In this document: positions 45,008 through 52,809 of the stretch, in pieces
Numbering within the stretch: the stretch's first letter is position 1
Layout of the letters: every line of letters starts with the position of its first letter
Assembly (NCBI RefSeq): GCF_001403875.1
Contig: NZ_LN884299.1
Coordinates: 1,488,117 to 1,552,116, forward strand
Direction: 5' to 3'
Origin: Paenibacillus ihumii
GTDB lineage: Bacteria > Bacillota > Bacilli > Paenibacillales > Paenibacillaceae
Length of the DNA: 64,000 nt
Notes under the pieces: generated by a model
The model's database searches: none
Told to the model about the DNA's origin: nothing
The model's input: the letters and a program-made list of their open reading frames with translations, nothing else
Program-made: the position numbers and the translations under genes

Positions 45008-45442
45008 TATACTAAGCAGGATCTCGGTTATAATATATTTGTCTGGTAGATTTTATGCAATTGCCATCTTATCAGTAACTGCCGGGCTATTTTCCTGCAA
45101 TGCCAAAAAAAGGGTTCTCTGCTCAAGGTAACACCTAGATTTATGAACAAAGCAATGCGCAGTATATCTCGTGATTGTTGTTTACATGCCATTACTGTTA
45201 ACAGATTTATTCATTATCTTGTAGCTGATTTCGACAAACAGGGCCAAAAGTCCTTGTGGACAAAGCAATGGGAGAATATCGGCTTTCGATTCCCAGTTCT
45301 ATTTAAAGCCCGCATCACAAGTAATACAGATTCAATTAAATTTCTAATATTTATCATAACAGAAAACAGCACTCTGCATTTCAGATAGATCAAATGCTCC
45401 GATTCTTGAGGGTCATAGTATGAAGCAATCTTGGAGGATTCT
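45008..45442. other. Divergent upstream region between the nuclease operon and vsr
   Basis: Holds the start regions of both transcription units. An 81-codon plus-strand frame (45143-45388) lacks a ribosome site and a recognisable product and is not called. Confidence 0.5.
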
Positions 45443-45862
45443 ATGGTGGATATGTTTACAAAAGATCAGCGTTCGAAGAATATGAGGGCAATACGTTCCT
45501 CAGGGTCTTCGTTGGAAAGCAAGGTTACAAAAGAATTATGGAAAAAAGGGGTCAGATTCAGAAAAAACGTTAGAAAACTTGTTGGCATTCCCGATATCGC
45601 CATCCAAAAGTACAAAATAGTTATTTTCATTGATTCTTGTTTTTGGCACTCATGTCCAATACACGGAAATAAGCCGAGCTCCAATAAAGAGTACTGGGAG
45701 AAAAAACTGCAGAGGAATGTTGATAGGGATAATGAAGTTAACCAATACTATTCTAAGTTAGGATGGAAGGTATTACGGATCTGGGAACACGAAGTTAAGC
45801 ATGACTTTGAGGGTACGATAGAGAAAATAGTAAATTGGGTTAACGTGTCTAAATCAGAATAA
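45443..45862 (+). CDS. vsr: Very short patch repair (Vsr) endonuclease
   Basis: A 139-residue mismatch endonuclease that nicks next to the T of T:G mismatches arising from m5C deamination. Family signs are DQRSKNMRAIRSS near the N-terminus, GVRFRKNVRKLVGIPDIAIQ with the catalytic Asp, IFIDSCFWHSCP (zinc site), KEYWEKKLQRNVDRDNEV and GWKVLRIWEHE. The ATG at 45443 follows GGAGG by five bases. It is divergent from the nuclease operon and unlinked in transcription to the methylase 4.5 kb away, but it belongs functionally to that methylase. A hairpin (GCCGCC/GGCGGC) just after the stop lacks a T run. Confidence 0.92.
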   Translation: MVDMFTKDQRSKNMRAIRSSGSSLESKVTKELWKKGVRFRKNVRKLVGIPDIAIQKYKIVIFIDSCFWHSCPIHGNKPSSNKEYWEKKLQRNVDRDNEVNQYYSKLGWKVLRIWEHEVKHDFEGTIEKIVNWVNVSKSE

Positions 45863-45902
45863 CAAAGCCGCCTGCAAATACATGGGCGGCCTATTCGGGG
45901 AT

Positions 45903-46058
45903 TCAATCATATTTTTGGTCATATTTTACGGTCTTGCATTTCGAGCATTCAACTGTACATTTCCGTTCATAATTTAACTTTTCTATGGAGGTTAAGCCTT
46001 CTGGATAACGTTCAACTTCTTTTACGAACATTACGCCTCCGCATAAACATTTGAACAT
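45903..46058 (-). CDS. Small zinc-ribbon-like protein (51 residues)
   Basis: A 51-residue protein, MFKCLCGGVMFVKEVERYPE at the start and a C-terminal CTVECSKCKTVKYDQKYD. Paired cysteines (CLC and CSKC) indicate a zinc ribbon. AAGGA lies a few bases upstream of the ATG. Too short for most gene callers. Function unknown; it may be a cargo gene or a small regulator of the neighbouring module. Confidence 0.6.
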   Translation of the reverse strand: MFKCLCGGVMFVKEVERYPEGLTSIEKLNYERKCTVECSKCKTVKYDQKYD

Positions 46059-46460
46059 CTAATCCTTCATTCCTTTTAGCTTGTTTTAGTGTTTGATTTA
46101 TCATTCGACATTATCAAATAAAAACCTTCTTTTACCTGCAGATTCCTGTTTCCAATTATCAGCACTCACTTATTTTGTCGTGCAGAAATCACCGCCAACG
46201 GCGTGATCGGCGAGTGTCAACAAGGCCACAAGAATGAGAACCAGTTACCTTCGAGGCGAGTGCAGGAGCTCCAGAATAACATCCGCATCAAATTGCCGAA
46301 ACGTCGAAACTGGCGCAATCTACATCTCCTGCGTATGCACGCCGGAGATAACGTAGCCTCGCGGCGTGGCTTCGCTTTCCTCGAGCAGGAAAATCAGTTG
46401 TTCCACGCTGCGTGTCGGTCGCTCGCGGCGAAGTGAAATGGTATGGTGTTTCTCTACGAA
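46059..46460. other. Gene-free stretch with a GC-rich coding remnant
   Basis: From about 46180 to 46440 the DNA is much more GC-rich than the rest of the element. On the minus strand it gives a short frame (SVEQLIFLLEESEATPRGYV, then ISGVHTQEM and a stop). It looks like the tail of a foreign gene I cannot identify. Confidence 0.4.
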
Positions 46461-46796
46461 TTATTTCAACACAGCATCAATAATATCCACTACTTGTACC
46501 CATACAAAATCATTTCTTTGAGTAAGTCTGACGCTTTTTTGTTGCTGATCAATTCTTGTTATTATTCCTGTTAATTTTGAGACATCAAATTCCTTGAATA
46601 ATACCAATTCCACTTCTTTTTTGGAATGCATCGATTCAGCGAGGAGCATGGATATCCGTTCCATCTCCTGATCATCTAATTGTGGCCGCGAGTTCTTTCG
46701 CAAATTCTGCTGGTGCATGATGTAAGCCTCCTTGTGTTCCGGAAGCATCATTCTGGACGATTCGAACAGACCATTTCCTTGCAGTTTTTTACTCAT
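46461..46796 (-). CDS. YolD-like protein, element copy
   Basis: A 111-residue YolD-like protein (MSKKLQGNGLFESSRMMLPE at the start, then a beta-rich core ending RNDFVWVQVVDIIDAVLK). YolD-like proteins are encoded beside UvrX-type polymerases in Bacillota. The start overlaps the stop of the uvrX copy (ATGA). Its first 20 residues match those of the host fusion protein at 27629-28132, but the remainder differs: here it is a true YolD core, whereas the host gene continues into the helper domain. Confidence 0.8.
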   Translation of the reverse strand: MSKKLQGNGLFESSRMMLPEHKEAYIMHQQNLRKNSRPQLDDQEMERISMLLAESMHSKKEVELVLFKEFDVSKLTGIITRIDQQQKSVRLTQRNDFVWVQVVDIIDAVLK

Positions 46797-48037
46797 TTAT
46801 AATGTCCTCCAATTTTTTGCGCTCGATCCCGCGCTTGGCCCGAAGCTTTTAAAGAAGAGGCCCTCATGATCGCGGTGCTTCCGTATTTCTCTTTAATACG
46901 GTCAGTGGTTCTTTCCAACGCTAACTTTACTTCGCGGTTATTGAATAAAGTAAGCTGATATTCCTGATCGCTTACCAATTGACTTAAAGTGACCCCAATT
47001 TTTCGAATGGGCAACCCATCCCAATGTCGTTTAAATAGTTTTTTCGCTGCATGGAAAACCTCATCCGTGAGATTCGTCGGGTCGGGTAATTTCATTTGTC
47101 TGTAGAAGCCGGAAGGGTGATCAAAATCGGCTCCTTGACAACCTACCGAGACTACCGAGCCCATATAGCCTTTCGTTCGGGTTCGTTGACATACTAACTC
47201 CGAGAGTTCTAACAGGGGTACCATGATGTCGTCAAACTCCCGATAATCGAATGGAAGGGTCATCTGATGGCCGATTGCTTTTTGCAAATCGTGTGTACTT
47301 GGAGTTACCGGGGAATTATCCTTGCCGTTGGCAATGAGCCACAGAACTTCGCCATTCACTCCCCACTTGGATCTTAATTTTGCCAGGGGAGTCTGAGCCA
47401 ACTGGCCAATTGTATATATCCCCATGCTCGTTAAATGCCGGCACATCCGGGAGCCCACCATAAACATCTGATGAATCGGCAAAGGCCAAAGCACTTCTTG
47501 CAGATCTTCCACAGGCAAGTGGAAAATACCCGAAGAATTACGTTTGGCGAAATTATCGCATGCCATTTTGGAGAGTACCTTATTTTCACTAATTCCAATG
47601 CGTACACGAACGCCCGTTTCTTTCATGACTTTATCCTGAATGCTCTTAGCAATCTCATGAGGATCGCCAAAAAGCTGTAAACTTCCCGTGACATCCAAAT
47701 ACTGTTCATCTATGCTGTACGGCTCTACCAAGTCAGTGTAGGATTGATAAATTTCTGTAATTTGCAAGGATACCCTGATGTATTCCTCCATACGAGGACG
47801 AATGACCACTAGATCAGGACATTTTGCAAGTGCCTCTCCAAGCCTTTCTGCAGTAGTAATACCATGTTGCTTTGCAAGGGGACACGCGGCGAGGATGATC
47901 CCGGAGCGACGGGCTGGGTCTCCTGCAACAACAACAGGTTGATCTTCATACTCGGGATGGGCGGCTTTTTCAACACTTGCGTAAAATGATTGACAATCCG
48001 CCAACATTACGATTCGACCTTTGTTATCGCTTTTCAT
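46793..48037 (-). CDS. uvrX: Y-family DNA polymerase (UvrX/UmuC type), intact copy carried by the element
   Basis: A complete 414-residue translesion polymerase. ADCQSFYASVEKAAHP and YSIDEQYLDVTG hold the catalytic carboxylates. VVAGDPARRSGIILAACPLAK, GISENKVLSKMACDNFAK and the C-terminal little finger with IMRASSLKASGQARDRAQK complete the family. It is a clear homologue, by eye a little over half identical, of the interrupted host gene, and spans the site at which that gene is split (IMVPLLELSELV). AAGGAG lies six bases from the ATG. The four-base overlaps with both neighbours repeat the host operon layout. I infer that it substitutes for the disrupted gene. Confidence 0.92.
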   Translation of the reverse strand: MKSDNKGRIVMLADCQSFYASVEKAAHPEYEDQPVVVAGDPARRSGIILAACPLAKQHGITTAERLGEALAKCPDLVVIRPRMEEYIRVSLQITEIYQSYTDLVEPYSIDEQYLDVTGSLQLFGDPHEIAKSIQDKVMKETGVRVRIGISENKVLSKMACDNFAKRNSSGIFHLPVEDLQEVLWPLPIHQMFMVGSRMCRHLTSMGIYTIGQLAQTPLAKLRSKWGVNGEVLWLIANGKDNSPVTPSTHDLQKAIGHQMTLPFDYREFDDIMVPLLELSELVCQRTRTKGYMGSVVSVGCQGADFDHPSGFYRQMKLPDPTNLTDEVFHAAKKLFKRHWDGLPIRKIGVTLSQLVSDQEYQLTLFNNREVKLALERTTDRIKEKYGSTAIMRASSLKASGQARDRAQKIGGHYK

Positions 48038-48411
48038 AGGCTACTCCTTAAGTCGACGTTCAGATATTTACTCAAATATTTATTAAGCTCCGCTTTTACC
48101 AAACCCCAAAGCATAGAGAACCTATGTTGATAGCCCCTGCACAAATAACGGGCCTCAATGCACAATTCGGTTCGCTGTTGCTCGTACACCTTTATTCCTC
48201 TGCCGCGCATTTTTTTCCGAAGCAACGTAACGTCTGCAGTGATTAAATCTTGCGCAGATCGTAAGGCTCTTACATATACAACGTCCATCTTTAGCTTTAC
48301 TGTCCCTAATGCTTTAATATCCCTTTCCAACACATCCAAAAGAATAGGGAGTAAAATGTATTCTTTGACCAATTGGAGGTCTCCTTCAGTCTCCAAGGGC
48401 GCTTGTGTCAT
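48034..48411 (-). CDS. Helper protein of the uvrX operon, element copy (unknown family)
   Basis: A 125-residue helical protein (GDLQLVKEYILLPILLDVLE ... MRGRGIKVYEQQRTELCIEA ... FSMLWGLVKAELNKYLSKYL). Homologous to the host proteins at 49440-49811 and to the C-terminal part of 27629-28132. I know no named family. Constant linkage to a Y-polymerase suggests an accessory subunit or modulator. GGGAGG lies eight bases from the ATG. Directly upstream are the TTGAGCATAA repeats. Confidence 0.7.
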   Translation of the reverse strand: MTQAPLETEGDLQLVKEYILLPILLDVLERDIKALGTVKLKMDVVYVRALRSAQDLITADVTLLRKKMRGRGIKVYEQQRTELCIEARYLCRGYQHRFSMLWGLVKAELNKYLSKYLNVDLRSSL

Positions 48412-48457
48412 ACAATCAGCCTCCCGCCTAACTCTTCATTCGACACCTTCCCGCAAA

Positions 48458-48506
48458 ATTGAGCATAAATAGACAGAATTATGCTCAATTTTTATTTATG
48501 CTCAAT
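48458..48506 (-). promoter_or_regulatory. TTGAGCATAA palindrome and promoter region of the element's uvrX operon
   Basis: ATTGAGCATAA (48458-48468) and TTATGCTCAAT (48479-48489) are perfect 11-bp arms 10 bp apart; a third TTATGCTCAAT lies at 48496-48506. On the minus strand TTGAGC and CATAAT can serve as -35 and -10 boxes 16 bp apart. No GAAC-N4-GTTC LexA box is visible here. The motif also occurs at the left end (28566-28731). Confidence 0.65.
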
Positions 48507-48513
48507 ACTAAAC

Positions 48514-48541
48514 TGCCCGAAAAAACTGTTTTTTTCAGGCG
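48514..48541. terminator. Hairpin near the right end of the element
   Basis: GCCCGAAAAAA pairs with TTTTTTTCAGGC with small mismatches around a three-base loop. On either strand an A/T run is inside the stem. It may block transcription across the junction. Confidence 0.45.
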
Positions 48542-49443
48542 ATTAAAGGCTTTTTAGCTTTATGCACACATATTTTTATATTGATACCCAAAAAAATGGT
48601 GTCGATTTCGCCCGGCTCGGCATAATCTCTCGGCAGCGTCATCATATGGCTGACCGACTTCGGCGCAGCATCGAAGGTGCGCGGCGTCACCGGGGAATCA
48701 TCCAGCCCGTTGGCCGTCCGCCACATCACCTCCGCCTGAATGTCGCTCTGCTTGCCGAAGCGGGCCCGGAATTTCTCCTTCAGCACCGGCAGCGGCGTCC
48801 GGGCAATGTCGCCGATCTGGTACATGCCCAGCCGGGTGAAGTGGGCGGCCATCCGGGAGCCGACCCCGAACATTTTGGGAATCGGCTGCGGCCAGAGCGC
48901 TGCAGGCACGTTGGCGCTGGGCAGGACGTACAGCCCGCTCTCATTCTTCTTCGCCCAAATGTCCGTAGCCAGCTTGGCAAGCATTTTGTTGGAGCTGATG
49001 CCGATACGGATCCATACCCCGGTCTGGGCCAGCACTTTCTGCTGGATGGATCTGGCCATGGCGATCGGATCTCCCTGGAACAGGTGCAGGCTGCCCGATA
49101 CGTCGAGAAATTGCTCGTCGATCGAGAAAACCTCAACCAGGTCCGTGTATTCCCGGTAGATGTCCGTAATCATCAGGGATACATCGATGTAATGCTGCAT
49201 CCGGGGACGCATGACGACGAGCTCGGGGCATTTCCGCAGGGCCTCGCCCAAACGTTCCGCCGTCGTTACCCCAAAGCTCTTGGCGATCGGGCATGCTGCC
49301 AGGATGATCCCGGAGCGGCGGGCCGGGTCTCCGGCCACGGCTACCGGCTTGTTCTTGCATCCCGGATGATCCGCCTTCTCAATGCTGGCATAGAAGCTCT
49401 GGCAGTCTGCCAAAAAAATCGTCCTTTCGCGCATATGCTTCAT
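48535..49443 (-). pseudogene. uvrX: uvrX-type Y-family DNA polymerase, 5' part (interrupted by the mobile element)
   Basis: Encodes the first roughly 282 residues of the host polymerase (FLADCQSFYASIEKADHP, FSIDEQFLDVSG, GISSNKMLAKLATD), so catalytic palm and fingers are complete. After GEIDTI the frame enters element DNA and adds about 20 foreign residues (FLGINIKICVHKAKKPLIA) before a stop. The little finger and C-terminus are on the far side (28129-28554). ATG 49443 has GGGAGG eight bases upstream. A truncated product could still be made from the intact SOS promoter; whether it is stable or harmful is unknown. Confidence 0.9.
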
Positions 49444-49811
49444 CTCGGCGCCTCCCATAGCCTCATCAGAAGAATCATCAGCTCCGCCTTCACCAGGCTT
49501 CTCAGCATCTTGAAATGATGGATATAGCCCCGAACCTTGTACTCCACCTCGACGCCCAGCGCATTCATCGTCGTATTCAGCACTTGAATGCCCCGCTGGC
49601 GCATTTGGCTTCGGAGGGTCTTCAGCTCGAGATGAATGCTGCTTTCAATTTTTTTGAGGTGAAAAATAACGAGATTATAAATCAGTTTATTCTGGTACAG
49701 GCTGAGTTCCTCGATATCCCTTGCCAGCATATCCAGCAATACAGGCAGCAAGGTGTATTCTTTGATGATTTGAAGATCCTTATCTGTCTTGATTGTTGAG
49801 TTATTCATCAT
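49440..49811 (-). CDS. Helper protein of the host uvrX operon (unknown family)
   Basis: A 123-residue helical protein (TDKDLQIIKEYTLLPVLLDM ... KTLRSQMRQRGIQVLNTTMN ... LVKAELMILLMRLWE), homologous to the element's helper and to the C-terminal part of 27629-28132. First gene of the LexA-controlled operon; its stop overlaps the uvrX 5' part. ATG 49811 follows GGTGGTG. It is intact despite the downstream insertion. Function unknown; linkage suggests a partner of the translesion polymerase. Confidence 0.7.
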   Translation of the reverse strand: MMNNSTIKTDKDLQIIKEYTLLPVLLDMLARDIEELSLYQNKLIYNLVIFHLKKIESSIHLELKTLRSQMRQRGIQVLNTTMNALGVEVEYKVRGYIHHFKMLRSLVKAELMILLMRLWEAPR

Positions 49812-49828
49812 ATTACACCACCGCAATG

Positions 49829-49872
49829 CGAACGTATATTCGTTAATATATTATACACCGAACGTAAGTTCG
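49829..49872 (-). promoter_or_regulatory. SOS promoter with two LexA boxes upstream of the host uvrX operon
   Basis: CGAACGTAAGTTCG (49859-49872) is a perfect CGAAC-N4-GTTCG LexA box of the Bacillota type; CGAACGTATATTCG (49829-49842) differs at one position. A minus-strand TATAAT (49850-49855) lies between them, so bound LexA would cover the promoter. This predicts DNA-damage induction of the interrupted operon. Confidence 0.88.
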
Positions 49873-50541
49873 TTATGCAAGTGAATTTTATGGAAAAAGG
49901 ACGATCCGGAATAGTTCCTTAATATTATAACAATTACATTTAATGGTTCTTATTGCGGAGATTGCAAGTAAGCAAGAAGTCATCTTCAGGCCCTTGCAGT
50001 CCTACCCGAAATAAACGAACAAAGCCTGGAAGCAACCAATGATCCTATTCTAGGACCAGCGTAGGTTTTTTGATGAACTGGGATAATTTGGCAAAACGCC
50101 TGAAAACCGCATTGTTAAGCGATTTTTTGGCGAGACTTTGGTATCATTTTTGTAACCTTTATGGAAGCAGGTGTAAAAACAGAGCGAAACTTCGAAATAA
50201 GCAGCGCGTCTAATTAGGAGCGAACAGCAGGAGCACTGCGTTCTATGAAAACAGCAGCTTGGAAACATAGCATCGTGTTGCTTCGTTTTTCAAGTCGTTT
50301 TCACAGGGGCGAGAGCTGAAGTAATTTAAAGGCGATAATGGGATAAACCGGGAAAATGGAGCTAGATGACTTCGATTACACCGGGAAGGGCCCAGATTCA
50401 AAACGCTTCTATTAGCCTAGTTACTTTATTAGACTACTTGGTTAATGATAGAGGTAATACGAGAGGAGTGGAGGTGTGAGGGGACCGTACTGGTAAGATC
50501 GCCTGCATACAAAAAAATAGCGAGGTGACAAGAGCAACCCG
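49873..50541. other. Intergenic region upstream of the exopolysaccharide locus
   Basis: About 670 bp between the divergent uvrX operon and the glycosidase gene. No gene, RNA or clear terminator is recognised. It probably contains the promoter of the downstream locus, but I cannot place the boxes with confidence. Confidence 0.5.
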
Positions 50542-52773
50542 ATGACAACGTTAGCGCGAAAAAGGTTAATTATTTTATTTGTGCTTGGCGGTCTTGTAAT
50601 CGCCGGGGCAATTTACCTCATCATCAGGAGCCTGCCTCCGTCCCATACGACCTACGAAGCTTCGGACGGCGCAAAAATCAAGTTCCAGACCTCGGGGGAC
50701 CGGTTTATGGAATACAAGAGCGAGGGGAAGTGGCAGGAGATTTTCGTAAAAGGCGTCAACTTGGGAGCTACGGTTCCTGGTCATTTTCCAGGGGAATTCC
50801 CGATTACGGAGAAGGATTATATGCGCTGGTTCGAGCAAATCCAGGACATGGGGGCCAACGTAATTCGTATTTATACCGTGCACAATCCGGTGTTCTATAA
50901 GTCCTTGGTCAAATACAACCGCGATAAGGGAGACAATCCGCTGTACTTCATTCAGGGCATCTGGTCGCCTGAGGAGCAATTGATCCAGCAAAGGGATGCG
51001 TATAACCCGGAAATCAAGAAACAATTTCACAAGGAAGTTGAAAAAGCGGTAAAAGCGGTGTACGGAGATTTGAAAATACCGGTGGAGCCGGGAGCTTCGG
51101 GGGGAAAGTACAGAGCGAATGCAGGGCCTTATTTGATGGCCTGGCATATCGGCACGGAGTGGGATCCCGAGATGGTGGACAATACGAATGCCAAACACGC
51201 CTCCATAAAGCCCTACAAGGGCAGGTATTTCTCGGCGCTGGATGAGGCCAGCCCGTTCGAGAGCTGGCTCGCCGAACTGATCGATCAAACGGCCGAGCTG
51301 GAAGCCGCCTATGGCTGGCAGCACCCGATGACCTTTACGAACTGGGTTACAACGGATGTGCTTGAGCATCCTGGCGAGCCTTTGTTCGAGGAGGATCTGG
51401 TCAGCGTGGACGCTATGCACATCAAGCCGGTGGACTGGGAGGCCGGGTATTTCGCAGCCTATCACGTGTATCCGTATTATCCGGATTTCTTTCATCTCGA
51501 TAAGACGCTGGAAACGATTCCCGACGGAAAAGGCGGGTTTAATACGTATAAAGCTTATTTGCGGCAGTTAAAAGAGCATCACAAGGATATTCCCATCATG
51601 GTGACGGAGTACGGCGTGCCTTCGTCTGTGGGCGTGTCGCATATTGGCCCTGGCGGACGGAATCAGGGCGGCCACAGCGAGGCTGAAAAGGCCGAAATCG
51701 ACGTATCCTTGACGAAAGACATTTATGACGAGGGCTATGCCGGCGCCATATTATTCATGTGGCAGGATGAGTGGTTTAAGAAGACGTGGAATACGATGCG
51801 CTTTGAAATTCCCGAGGATCGCCGTTCCTATTGGCTGAACGTTCTGACGAACGAGAAGTTCTTCGGCCTCGTATCTATGGGACCGGGCAAGGAGGAAGTT
51901 CTTATCATTGACGGCAAGCTGGACGATTGGGATGCTCTGCCGGAAAATGAGGTTCAGTCGTGGGACAAGCCTGCTCCCGGTATTGAACGCCTCCGCGTGA
52001 CGCATGATGAGGCCTATGTGTATGTAGGACTTACATTGACCGAGGATTTTGATCCAGAAGCCCGGCAAATTTACCTGGGGACGCATACGCAGCCCGGAGG
52101 AGATCAGCCGGCCGCAGAGCTGCCCGGCATTAAGCTGAGCGACGGGCTGGAAAATCTGGTCGTCATCGGACGAGACGAGGAGACGGAAGTAAGAACGGCT
52201 CCGAGCTATGATTTTCATTATCGTCTCTATGGACCGGACGGCTATCAGATGCTGGATGATCTGGACGGGAAGCAGAGATCCCAGTTCCAGCCATGGAAAA
52301 TGGCGGTCAGTTTGCTGATGACGCCGCCGGATACCCGGACACATCATCCATTCCAAGAAATGACGGTCGGTGGCCTGGTGCGAGGGACATCAGATCGAAA
52401 CGATAAGGATTTTAATTCCCTGACTTCATGGCAATACAGCGGCAGGGAAGTAGAGCTGCGCATCCCCTGGATGCTGCTCGGCTTTGCGGATCCAAGCTCC
52501 CTGCAGGCTATTGATTACAGTCCGCTAAAGAGCGGCCGCAGCCGTATGTTTACAACGGCGCAAATCGATGGAATCACTTTCTTGCCTTGGATGAAGGACC
52601 GCCGCAGCCAGGAGGTGTTCGGTCCGGGCAGCGATGGACCCGTCAATCTTGAGGAACAGCCGAAATATACTTGGTCGCCTTGGGAAACTGTGAACTACAC
52701 CGAGAATTTAAAATCCGGCTACTACGCGTTGAAGGAGTTTTACGAAAGCTTGCCGGAACATCAGCCTGAATAG
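50542..52773 (+). CDS. Membrane-anchored TIM-barrel glycoside hydrolase-like protein
   Basis: A 743-residue protein with one N-terminal membrane segment (LIILFVLGGLVIAGAIYLIIR, residues 9-29) and the remainder outside the cell. Residues 60-420 resemble a clan-A (beta/alpha)8 glycosidase: VKGVNLGATVPG, GANVIRIYTVH, a likely acid/base Glu in MAWHIGTEWDP (about 215) and a likely nucleophile Glu in PIMVTEYGVP (about 355). A C-terminal beta-rich part from about 450 (IIDGKLDDWDALPEN) looks like a carbohydrate-binding module. It heads a locus with a GT2 enzyme and a UDP-sugar dehydrogenase, so I infer a role in trimming or releasing the exopolysaccharide. Confidence 0.78.
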   Translation: MTTLARKRLIILFVLGGLVIAGAIYLIIRSLPPSHTTYEASDGAKIKFQTSGDRFMEYKSEGKWQEIFVKGVNLGATVPGHFPGEFPITEKDYMRWFEQIQDMGANVIRIYTVHNPVFYKSLVKYNRDKGDNPLYFIQGIWSPEEQLIQQRDAYNPEIKKQFHKEVEKAVKAVYGDLKIPVEPGASGGKYRANAGPYLMAWHIGTEWDPEMVDNTNAKHASIKPYKGRYFSALDEASPFESWLAELIDQTAELEAAYGWQHPMTFTNWVTTDVLEHPGEPLFEEDLVSVDAMHIKPVDWEAGYFAAYHVYPYYPDFFHLDKTLETIPDGKGGFNTYKAYLRQLKEHHKDIPIMVTEYGVPSSVGVSHIGPGGRNQGGHSEAEKAEIDVSLTKDIYDEGYAGAILFMWQDEWFKKTWNTMRFEIPEDRRSYWLNVLTNEKFFGLVSMGPGKEEVLIIDGKLDDWDALPENEVQSWDKPAPGIERLRVTHDEAYVYVGLTLTEDFDPEARQIYLGTHTQPGGDQPAAELPGIKLSDGLENLVVIGRDEETEVRTAPSYDFHYRLYGPDGYQMLDDLDGKQRSQFQPWKMAVSLLMTPPDTRTHHPFQEMTVGGLVRGTSDRNDKDFNSLTSWQYSGREVELRIPWMLLGFADPSSLQAIDYSPLKSGRSRMFTTAQIDGITFLPWMKDRRSQEVFGPGSDGPVNLEEQPKYTWSPWETVNYTENLKSGYYALKEFYESLPEHQPE

Positions 52774-52809
52774 TCCGGTGCTTGGTATATAGAAGGAGGA
52801 ATGTTCTTT

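Larger units (their letters stand above)
28553..48596 (+). mobile_element. About 20-kb Tn554/recombinase-trio-like integrative element inserted in uvrX, carrying a defence module and a spare uvrX operon
   Basis: Boundaries are deduced from the split Y-polymerase gene: host sequence ends near 28551-28554 and resumes near 48596-48598. The crossover lies in a shared AT/ATA and cannot be placed exactly. Both ends share, in inverted orientation, GTATC and ATGTGTGCAT (28551-28555 and 28579-28588; 48583-48587 and 48562-48571). TGAGCATAA-like motifs occur three times near each end. The left end encodes three tyrosine recombinases plus a helper reading inward. The interior is clearly AT-richer than the flanks. 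No long target duplication is visible, as expected for tyrosine-recombinase elements of this kind. Confidence 0.85.

Noticed and set aside
45143..45388. 81-codon plus-strand frame between the nuclease operon and vsr
   Set aside because: No ribosome site; it lies in a divergent promoter region and its composition is not protein-like.
28553..48596. Prophage or conjugative element
   Set aside because: No capsid, tail, lysis, relaxase or type IV secretion genes are present; mobility genes are only the recombinase trio.
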